From Phoronis australis (lineage: Eukaryota; Phoronida; Phoronidae), in assembly GCA_002633005.1 (NCBI GenBank), contig NMRA01000095.1, positions 1 through 64,000 on the forward strand: a stretch of DNA of 64,000 nt, given 5' to 3'. The notes beneath the pieces were generated by a model. It worked only from the letters and a program-made list of their open reading frames with translations, had not been told where the DNA came from and made no database searches. Each line of letters starts with the position of its first letter. Position 1 is the first letter of the stretch. Made by a program: the position numbers and the translations under genes. Positions 9,901-21,900 of the stretch are shown here, piece by piece.

Positions 9901-12900
9901 GAGGTGGAATATTAAATTAAAGGTTATGTAAAGAGCGTAACAAAAAAAATTAATTGAAGACGAAATTAATTTCATTTTCATTTCCAACAGGCACATTGTA
10001 TAATAGTTTAAGAATGGCGTTTACAAGTGAATGTTCTTCTACACTTGTTTCTAAATTACCCAGAAGCTCCTGCGAGGTTTTCGATTAGGGCACTAGATCT
10101 GGTGTGTTACTGTGCAGGTTGTTATTGGTATTCAGGTAACTTCTAAGTCCAAGAGGCTGGGGACGCGTCGCATGTCAAGTTTATTTGTTTTTTCTGTCGT
10201 ATTCTGCCACGCATCCATGTTTTGTGTCGTATTGTGCGACGCATCCATATCATTATAAACATGACAAATTTTAGTTGACGAGAGGTTTGTCTTTTTCAGA
10301 GAATACGATGGTCAACTTGAAGGGGAATTTGTCTTGTACAAAAACACAAAGTATCCGTTCGAGGTAAGGGTGCTGGCTAAACTCGACAACACTGATAAAT
10401 GTCTGTACCCGACTTCACTGTTCTACCTGAGCCTTCAATCATACGATGACGCAAAACATACCTTTATATATGCATCTTTTGAAGAAGTGTATTGAGAACC
10501 AGTTGTCACCCATGCGCACACAGATTCAACTAGGGACGGGGAGGGCAATAAAATAGATATGAAAGCTTTCTAATTGAGCGTATTACAGCCACTAATCAAC
10601 CACCTGGTATTTACAATTATGAAGAAATTAACATTATAAAATTACCATTACAATAATTAAATACATCTATGTAATCATGATAAAACATGATATGGTGTAA
10701 TAAAGCTGTGTTTTAGACATGAAACTTATGTAGACTTAAAGAACATTTACAATTATATATAATGTGAACTAATCAAACATTATATCAATGCAACAGTGAT
10801 TAATAGCGATGCATGGCATAATGCTATACTGGATATGAATGAATTTAAAAGAATTCTAATTTCAGTGATATTTAAGTACCAACAAAAATTTGCTTTTGAT
10901 AGAGTTGTTAGTTTTGAGGCGTATTGTCCTGTTATGCCAAAGATTTTAATGAAACTGAAAAATCTGCACACAATTAAATTATAGTTCCAAAGTCTCAAAA
11001 GCGGAGACAAAATGGGCCAAAGAACTGAACGTAAATACAAATACTTTTCATGGGAAGATGTATATTCCCTTCTATATAACACAAGAGACACAAGAATTAC
11101 AGTAGGTGGCTTCAGTTCAGACTCTTGACGAGAATTTGGCTACTAACTCATTTCTAAAAACAATTCAAGTTGCGGATGACGACTGTTGTTCCTTTTGTGG
11201 ACAATCGAAAGAGACTTTGAAACGCTAATTTTGGGAATGTGAAACAGTAAATGCATTTTGGACAAAAATTAATAACGAAATTTTAAACAAAGCAAATTCC
11301 CAATGTGTCGACATTCTCTGCTGCAACAACGTTATTTTTGGCTGTTTTAATAAAAAGGAAAATTTTAAAAACATTGGTAAGCAGTTTATTCATACCCAAA
11401 AGTTCGGATCAAAAAATGACTTCAGAATTTGTACAGACAAGAAACGGTTTTTCTTAGTAGTCAAGATGATTAGTTGTGGGGTATGGGTGTGTGTGTATGT
11501 GAGTGCGCGCGTGCGTGTGTGTGACTGTGGTGTTCTTGTCTTTTTGTGGTATTGTAAATGTTTTCTAATTGCCAATAAATGTATAAAAAATTAACAGACT
11601 TAATGGCGTTTTTTCATCCGCTATGTTGGTAATCAAAAATCATATTAGTTTTGACAAAAACAAAACCGCTGGTGATTGATCTCACTAAAGCTTCAGGCCT
11701 GAGCACTTATAAAACTGGTCTAAGGTATCCAAATAGGTCTCAAAAGTCGTGAGAGAAATGACCAAAAGGAAATTTGTAAGAGAAAACTTGGTGGTTAACT
11801 CGTCCTTCAAATCTTATATGTTGAGTACGAGTGAGCTAAACTTGTATTATAATATCTTTGACTTATTTTCTGACTAGACTCATAAGTTAACATCGCCTTG
11901 TCTACTAGTGCGACAACCTTTAATTTCTGTCTTTCTGTTTGACTGAGTTTTGATGGAGTGTTGGAGTTATCAAACCAAGCCTAAGTTCTTTGCTTCGTTT
12001 TCGCTTTGAAGTTTTTGTTCATCAAGAAAAACTCTTGGGCCGCGATTTCCAGGGAAAATTAGTTAACAAACCTGACAGTTACATTGGCATTTTTATACGC
12101 ACAAACCCGTGACCGTCTGCGTCCACCAGAGTGTAGAAGCGAACTACTTGTTGCCAGTTACGATAAGTCTACTTGCAGACATATTTTCATTGTAGTAATC
12201 CTGTCATCTGTTTCACAAATTAATGTGGATTCTGCATGAATTTTTGTCGTGTTTTTTACGGTCTGGTTGGTTGCGCCCAGTGACACCACTTTGACAGTAA
12301 GTTCCAACAATTTACAGACGATTAGAATTCTCAACTTTTTTGCATGCTTTATGATTGTATGTTATGAGTTACAAATTGCTCGCATGAATGTATTCAGGAA
12401 TTTTCGTTAAGGGACGGAAGTCTTTAAAAATCTATGTTAACACGAATAAAATACATAAATACGCTCATATATCATGATAAACACTAAACTTCTTCTGAAG
12501 AAGGTGTTACAAAAATGACCCCGAAACAAGTCAAGGCGTCTTAAATCCGTTGTTGTTTTTATTTACATTTTTTCTCAGGAGGGACTGTTCTCGCTAGCTT
12601 CTTTTTCCCATTTCTTCACCTGTCCCAAGTTTGGTCGCCCTCCTACTCTTAGCACTGGATCTGCATATTTTACTAACGGTAGACACATTTGGGAGTTGAC
12701 CACAGGTGCCAACACAATGTAACTGAATGCGTTGTAGCAATCCGTGGGAGGCGGGCGCACCTAAGACCTGAACATGTGTTGAATACTGCAATAGTATTTT
12801 ACAACTTACTTGTGTTTTTTTTAATTAATTCCCAATTCCAAGGAGGATATAGGTACGCGGGCGCAATAATGCAATTGTTTCAAGCAACAGAACAGGTAAA

Positions 12901-15900
12901 GTTGTATGTCAATAGGACGTTAATACAAAACAGTGATGTACAAAATGTCAAATAGTTGCTGGAATGACTTGCTTTTTCATTTGCATTTCATCATGTTGTT
13001 CTTGGATGTCGTTTTAATGTCGAAGTTGCTATTATATATTTTTTATTGTACTTTTAGGTACATGCTCTATTCCAAAGGTGCAACCCAGATGCCACGTGTA
13101 ACTGTGGGGTTGCGGTGAGGTCTGCAACTGACATCTTTGTGATTGAACGTTGTAAGAAAAAAAGGTTTGAAATAAGCCACAGTGGGAGAGGACATAGACA
13201 GCGATTGAAAATATCACAGAAAGGTTCATGTAGTCCTTACGGAAGAGGAACGAAACTGTTACAGATTAACAATGGGGCCACAATTCAGGTAATTGCTAGG
13301 CGTTATATAACCAATAGAAAAATGATGGCAACGAATTGTTAGCTTCTAATTAACTCTTTGCGACAAAAGGCTACAAGAGTTCACGTGTTGGGACGACCAT
13401 CTTGCACGTCTACTCAAAGTTTTGAGAGATTCGAGGTGGTTAAAACGATCCATTTTTTTCAAAATAGGAAGTTCAAGTAGTAGAAAAGGCATAGTAATTT
13501 TGTTGTAGAAATGCAATTAGCATGCTGGGATTCAAAATACGGTTGCTCGCGGTGTATATTTCAAATGTAATTAATTAAAAAAACTTCAAGACACTTCCTA
13601 CAAGTACAGAATAGAAATGAAAAACCGGAGTGTTCAAAATCAGCGTAGTTTTGGAGTTTTTTTGCACATGTTTTGACAAAACCAATGAGTTTTCAAAACC
13701 AAAATCGCTCCGTCGCCAAATATATTATTTTAGAGTCAATTCCTTGACTTCGTGTGAACTTCATATGCGCACTATTACCTGTCGCTGAAAATCCTCAGAA
13801 GCTACTGTTTATCGAATGAACACTGCCGGCCAGTTTTATAGTGGTGCAGGGTAGAAGAACTCACGAGGTAACCACTGACAATCGTAAAATATTTGGCTAA
13901 AGGAACAGTATACAAGGCGTAGAAATTGGGGGAACAGGTGAGCATATGTTATCCAGTGGTTACAGCCCACCACTCCGAAGGCTCACCACTCCAAAGGCGC
14001 ACTTCTCCAAAAAAGCCCACTACTCCAAAGGCTCCGTACTCCCTAAGAACTCATTACTACCAAGGCTCACTTCTCCGAAAGAAACACGACTCCAAGAACC
14101 CATTACTCTTAAAAAACGCTACTCTTAAAAAACCCAACCAAAAACGCAATTTTTCAATCAATCAATCAATTTATTTCTGTAACAAAGGCCATAGGCACAC
14201 TGTACGAAAGAACAACATTTGACATAATTAAGAGTGCATGAAGCTAACACAGAGGCGACAAGCAAAAAATACATATTTACAAAACCTAACTTATTTAGCA
14301 CCATAACTTGTTGACGTTAATCTATTGAACTTGAAAAACGAGGTAAAATTCCAGCAGTACACATCAATGTAATGTTCTCTCAGTTCCGAATGTTTGTCAC
14401 AGCTTAGAAGAAAATGATTCTCGTCTACAACAACACTGGGGTAGAAGGGACACACCCAGGTGCCTGCCTACAGTGTACTTCAACCATGCGACTGCGGCTA
14501 GAAAAAGGAGACACGTGCCACGGACATAATTTGTACACCACTATTCTCCAACCTAAAAAAATCCAGTTTGAATTCCTTTTTCAATTGATTATAGAAACTG
14601 ATGTTGAAGTATTTCAAATGTTGCTAATCTTAATTCCAGCCATCATGCAATCCCTTTCATATGTCTAATATGACGAATGAAAAACATTACATGTAGGCCT
14701 ATATGTGTCGAAAACGTACGTGTGATTACACTTGCTTCATGTTGGGAAATATTTTTATTGATTAAAATATCGTGCAACAAACGCTCTCTATTCTGAAGTC
14801 TTTTTGCGCACAGTCCTTAATATTGGGAGCATAAATCAAAAACTGCAAACAAAACATTATTACTCTTAACACAACAGAGCCGGACAAAAGTGAGAGGTTG
14901 AGGAAACAGAGTTATCGGAGAAGATCATGAAGCACCCCATTTTGGGAATCTCAATTCAGAGTGACGTTTTGGAGTAGTATTTTTAGATGATTCAAGTTTC
15001 GGTTTTAAAATTTCGAAAATTGGTTTTGTTGGTTTCGTGCAAAACGTCGAAAATTATCGTAGAAGTGTTATTTCGTTGTAGTGGGCCTTCACTGTAGTAA
15101 TTACATATCACCCTTCCCAATATTTTGCGGGTGGTAGAGTAAAGCGGGGCCGCGGACATTCTAGAAATGAAAGGCACAGTAAAACCTACCAGTGCAGTCG
15201 TGTACAGCTTGTCCAAACGTACTTAACACGTACTCTTAAGCCTGCCTACTTCAAATAAGTCCGAGAAAATTTGGAGTATTCCAGATAAACATTAGTTCAA
15301 AATGATAAATGCAAAAAAAAGAAGGTTTTGGGATATACATACCTGCATTTCTCTGAGGAACGCTCTGGGAAGGGATGATACATATCAATTTAGTCTGAAA
15401 CTATATTTTACTTGATATTGGATCTCAACGCAGATACGTCCAATCCATATTATCAACAGATGTTCCTTTCCTGTTTTTCAAAATATGCATATTTTCATAC
15501 ATGTATATAGGGGCCCTAGCCCCAGGAGGGACCCGTTGATCCACAACTAATATGGGTCGTCAGATAATAACACAATATGCATTGTTAAAACTAAAGGTAC
15601 ACGCAGCACACCATCTGAATTACATGTAAGTGCAGGCGAGATTTTTTTTTCAAATCCGTGATTTTACTGTGAGCGTTTGCGAATGGCATAAATGCAGGGG
15701 AAATCGGAAAAACATGGATTGTTCTAAAAACCCCTCTACTCCCACTACCTCCTCGACCCACTTCTCACAAGCCACGCGATCTGAACATACAACAAGCGCT
15801 GGCTAGCAGGAACAATGAGTTGGGCCATGCAATTGAGAGAGTCTATTCGGTAATTTTGTAAGCCAAAAACAGATAAAACAACGTGACCAAAAACAAACTG

Positions 15901-18900
15901 TTATTTATCAATCAGGCTATTATTGTGACCAATCGGATCAACATAAGTGATTATACATGTATCTATCAAAAGTTTTTGTGATGGAGAGCGAGTTTTTCTA
16001 GTCTCGTAAATACATAGCAGGGTTAATATTTAAACGCGTTTTAAGATTGTACTAGACTCACCTTTTGTAGAAGCAAAACAAAAATGTCCTGAGATGGCCT
16101 CAATCTGCTCACAAAGTATCCCAACATTATGTTATGCAAGAATTCTTCAAAGACTAAGCTCTACACTAGGCTCGAGCTAACCTTTTAACAGTATTCGCCA
16201 AATGGCTTTAAAAATTGTCAGCCAGATACTTTCTTTCGCCACCTCGCCCGTAATTGGCAAAATACTGCTACAAGGTCTTTTTTATAATGTACTACAATAA
16301 AAGACGATTGTCTTAATTTTGAAGAAAACAAACAATCAACATTCCAAGGTCATTAGAAAATTAGGCAGAGATTCCCCCATGCCCTATCCCTGGGTTAAGC
16401 CTTGATGCAATGTTGTATTTAAACACACAGCTTGGCGCCAAGTGAGTAAAAAACGGACAAGATAAAATATAACACAAAAATTGTGTCATTAAGAGACTAC
16501 ACTCTTCCTTGCGTTAATTGATTATTTAGGAGTTTTGGGAAAATGGCGTTCTACCATTATTCTGCTGCTAAAGTTGTGGTGCACTATTTTGTGTTGGCTT
16601 TTTGGAGGCATGAAATCTTATGTCACGTTTTGGCCAGTTTCTTTTATCGCCAATTTCTCAACCAACTGTTGTTCTTTCACGAAATTTTGTACACGTCTAA
16701 AATAAACGAACAGAACTGCAATTTTGAGCTCTGTCGAAGCCTCACTTGTTTCCTGCGTGTAGAGATCTCCCCCACGTAACATGCAGTAGAACGCGCTTTA
16801 TCAGGGGTTGATAAAACCTCGACAATCTTTGGTTAGCTTTACAACAAAATCATAAAATGGCAGACTATGGACCTTTTTAGCCTTTTCACGCAGGTGGTGT
16901 AGCAGCAACTATTTCGTATCTGCAGTAATGTTTACTATACCACAGCCTCCAATGGTCAATACGACCGTGTAATACCCCAATTAGTTATCTCACTAGTGAA
17001 ATAACATTTTGGCGGGAAACCGAGTCCGGTTTCGAACCCGGACCTCAGAGTTTTGGGCCGTCGAGTTTACACGTTGCATTGCTCCACTCAGCGGCTGACG
17101 TCATCAAACGTGAAAATAGAGTACTTAAATGAGCACGCGCAATAATGGCATGTTCAACAAACGACATTGTACCGATATTTGTATAATTTCCATAAAAACG
17201 TTATTTTAATTCAGTGAAATTTATCTCTCATTTTCTCTCACTTGTAAATCACCAATCTCCAAGTTGAATGTGGGTATCGTGTCGTCGGGATCCTTCGGGA
17301 TCCAAGTTACTCAGTATTCAGTGGTACAGTGTAAGTTACTTAAGCGGACGATATTTTCTCGGTCGAAGCTTAGCGTAATCAAATGTGTAGTAAGCTATAA
17401 TTGTTGCTAAACCTTAATTAAAAGATTCACTTTCTTTCCATTTTGTTTAAAATTTTCAATTGGTTTTGAGTTGTTTGACAAAAATAGCTCGGCTTTTCTA
17501 AAAGTCACGACCTCCGACCCCGGGCCTCTGACATGGAAAGTAGTTACAAAGCCGAGTCGAGTCGAGAAAGATTTCTTGTTCTTTCCACTCGGGCTCTAAA
17601 ATACGGGGGATAACGACTGACAACATGTAGTAACCTATATATATAGCCGCGTCTTGAAACACATACATGTACAATAAACCAGCATCTGGCAGAATTAACT
17701 GGTGTGTTATTCATACTGTATGCAGGACAGCAACGTCAACGAAAGTCAGCGACTGTAGGAAGATGCACTTCAAAAAGGCGAAACCACAATTTTCTGTGAT
17801 TGACATTTCTTGAAAATGAATTTTAAGCGCCGATTTGTCTGTACAACAAACCAAATTTTACACGTTATCCATCAGTAATGCCAGTTTGTTTGCGTTGAAA
17901 ACGCCGGTGTATAAAAATTTTCGGAGAAAATCAAACGATACCTGTTGGTTGGTACCACCTGCAGCGGTACGCACTGAACCAGGGCAATAGTCTGATACAA
18001 CGTGCCCGTATTTTGAGAACCAGCCAGCTTGTTGCCTGTTATTCATTGGAGAAAACTGTTTTTCAAAATTTGGGCACGTTATGTCACACCATGACCATTA
18101 ACCAGCGAGTGTGGGATCTTATCACACACTTAGGGTAAGCAAACCAATAGGATGGCGGAAATTCAGCAAGAACAAAATTTTGCCGTTCTCATGATTTTCA
18201 CTGTGTCATACATTGTATCTCTAAGGATACTAAATGACATAAAATGAAAAGTATGGCAAGAGAACTTTCCCCTTTCTAGTAATACCCATTAAATGAAATA
18301 TTTTTAAAAATTAAAGTAATGCAAGCACTTCGCACGTTTATCACCCAAATGTTTCCTAGATAGCTGTATTTTGACGATAGTCTTCATAAAGCTAGCCAGC
18401 CACATGGGCAATTCATTGACGTCGACTTTTAAAAATGGGCATATTCCCCCTATCCAAGGGTTAGGGCGCGGGTACGATGACCATATGGACATTTTGAAGC
18501 CGAAGGTTAATTTAGGTCCAAAAACGTTAACACAACTAGTGTGCAATAAAAATCAGTCGCGCATGATAGTGAACGTAAAACTCAAGTAAAAAATTGACAT
18601 TTACTATTAGCTTAATTTCTTTCGGCCCCCGCCGAAATAGTCTTCTATTTGCCGTTTTGACATTGTCACGTGCAAAGGACAAACGTAAGCAACAAACGAG
18701 GACTAGCTACGAATCGAGAAATTGCTATTACCAAGAGTTGTGACTCCCCTACAGAGTTGAACATTTCTTTGCTGTAAAACAATAGTTTCAGGGGTACTGA
18801 AGGACATAAAACGGACCATTCGTTTGCTATTCATAGGACTTGGAATGGAAGTTAAAACGTCGTTTGTGGCCCAACTTTATTCAATGGAGCCCACTTTGAG

Positions 18901-21900
18901 TCGACTCACAAGCAGGTTTCCAGAATTTTATTTTTATTGTGAAGTTGCGAAAGCATTTGCCAAGATGGCGGATTGACTTAGGTCTACCATTGACAGTGCC
19001 GCTCAGAACTCACCAATGGCCAGCTTTGAAGCGGCTAGTGTGAGACCGGCTAGACCGTTATTGGGGATAAATACTTATACTACCCATACATGTATGCTTT
19101 ATCCATATGAGAGTTCCTAATGCAGTTTGTCTAAACCAGTTTTTAAGTTCGAAACCCAACTTGCCACATCATACACATGTCATTTTGCTGCAAAATTCCA
19201 ATTTCTTCCCTTGTAATAATTAGAATACTGATATTTGTGGGTAGGATGATTCACTTGTCTCAGTGTTAGTTTTTCCAAAGGGAATGCTAAATCTCAAAGG
19301 GGTTTGCAGCCTTCGTAATTCCTTGTGCTACATGCACAGAGTAGTATAGTAAATCCTATAGATCATGCCTGTTGTTTCTGTTCTAGGTTCACATGCCTTC
19401 TGGAACTGTTGTCGAAGTAAGGCGGCAAGAAAATTGGGGACCCGAATTCATGAACGTCTTCATCACTCCATCTCTCGTAGATGTTCACAATACAGTTGGA
19501 ATGTGTGGTTCGTTGAATAACGACCCGGCCGACGATTTATATTACCTTGATAAAGAAACTAATCTAGTTCTAAAAAATTTGAATGAGACAGAATTCACAA
19601 GGAAGTGGAAGTAAGTATTCTAACAACCATACAATTTTCTTTATTAAAATGGCACAAAATGTCATTTAAATCTAACATATATTAAGAATCACTTTATAAC
19701 TTAGACAGTGATGTAATTGTAAACAAGTGCTTACACATGTTGTAATCTGTTGAGCTGGGACAGTTTAAAGATACACTCACCAGTTTAGAACACAAGATGT
19801 GTTTTCGTGTGTCAAAAAGTTTCACTAAAATGTAAACATCCCATAACTTTCATTCCTTTTTTTGTATTTGACTTAATTTATTATTGTGAGCATTTATCTC
19901 CGTCCGTCCGTCCAGCGTGCGTCCGACATCCGTCCGACGTCCGGCCTCCGCTGCTCTACAGGTGTATATTCAGAAACCTTTTGCACATGTGTTCCTTTTG
20001 TGGGTGGGAAGGCATGTGCGATCTGTCGGACGGATCGGACTACCTGTGTGCCCCTCAGTGGCAATTGTAGTGTTTTAGGCTTACTTCTGTATCTTCAAAG
20101 CTTTTCAACGTATTTTCATAAAATTTGGCTTGTAGGCACCTATTGGTGAGATGTAGCCACCGTCCAATTTTCGGAGGATTCCACGTAGTTTGCGCCACCT
20201 AATGACCATTGTTACTTCTTTCGAGCCTGTTATTTTGCATCAACTCCTCCATCAATCAATCTGCTCTACAGATGCTTGTGAAATTGGCATGTATGTTTTT
20301 ACTATGAATAGGACGACTCATGATGATTTTCTGACAACTTCAACTACTCTGACGCCTCCTAGTGGCAGTTTTGTTTTCGCGCCCAAGGCTGTATCCCCTA
20401 AATCGTTCGCAAGATCTTTATTTTACTCAGCAAGTGTGTTTATATCATGTTGACAACAGACGACGACAACTTTCGGATGGATCGGTTTACCGGCGTGCCC
20501 CTCATGGGAATTTTAGTTTTTTACTTTCAACTCTGTATTTTAAAAAAAGGTCCTAAACAGATTTTCATAAAATTTGGCGCATAGGCGTCTGTTAGTGAGG
20601 TTACGCTATCGTTTGAGTTTCAGATGGATTTGATGTAGTTTGTGCCACATTGCTGTCATCTCTGTCTGGGCGTCCAGGCGTCTGCAGCTGTATCAACTAA
20701 ACCACTCACAGGATCCTGATGAGTTTTGGAACGTGTTCCTATGAAGATGACGACGGTTGACGACGCTTTTTCTGACCTATCCGACTACAGGTGTGCCCGC
20801 TAGTGGCAATTTAGCTTTTTTACGTTTACATATGTATTTGCGAAAATCCTCTGCAAATTTTCATAGAATTTGACATATTTGTGAGATGACGCTATCCTCC
20901 CGTTTTCAGTTGGATTCAATGTAGTTTGCGCCTCCTAGTGGCCATTTTTACTATTTTCGAGTCTTTGACGTTCACCGCTCTATCAACCAAACCGCTCTAA
21001 GGATGACTTTAAACTTTAGCGTGTATGTTCTTATTACGAAGAGGACAGCTGACGACGAGTTTTCCGAGGATTTGGACTAATATGGCGCCTCCTAGATGCA
21101 GTTTTGTTTTTGCGCCATGGCTGAATCCCCTAAACCGTTTGCACGCTTTTATTTCATTTAGTAAGTGTATTTATATTATGTTGACAACATACAACGAATA
21201 CATTCAAATGGACCTAACCACCAGTGTGCTCTCTACTGGCAATTTTAGTTTTCATGTTTACCTCTACACTCAAAGATCATCAAAGGGATATCATAAATTT
21301 TGGAGTCTCCATGATAGCAAGTAACAGCATATGTTCACGAAAACAACAACGGTTTTAAAACTTGACATGTTTCGGTGTCATTTATTAAACACCATCCACA
21401 GAAGTCATAATACAGTGGCCACCTAGCTAGGCCCAGCAACAAGTAATGAAGCACAGATACAGTCAGTTACAGGGAGTGACACTGCACTAGACCAACAATG
21501 ACAACCTGTGGTGTGTCAGTTGCCTATTGAGATTGGGCTTGCACCAACTGATATGTAAAGCCTCACGAATTTTAAGCTCCTTTGTTGTTACTGCCTGGTC
21601 TATTATTGCAAAATCATTGAAAGAGCACTGCTGATAACAATGATTGAAGCTCTGCAGGTGAATATTTGCATGAGAATTACTGTCAGAATTTAGATGTTCC
21701 TTGGTCCTGGTTTTCAAAAAGCGAACAGTTTCGCCTATATAACTGGAGCCACATCCAGTGCAGATAAATTTGTATACTACCTTGGACCGTAGACCCATAG
21801 AAATTTTGTCCTTGTTTTCATAGCTTCACATCCTTTGTTTATAAAGTAGGTCTCATTAAAACGCTAATAGACAGGGTATACCGCATTAACAACACTTGAG

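Noticed and set aside
13926-14222. 98-codon Lys/Ser/Pro-rich frame
   Set aside because: It is the translation of a minisatellite and a LINE tail.
16985-17100. Functional tRNA gene
   Set aside because: No proper acceptor stem, an 8-base T loop and a degenerate box A favour a SINE head.
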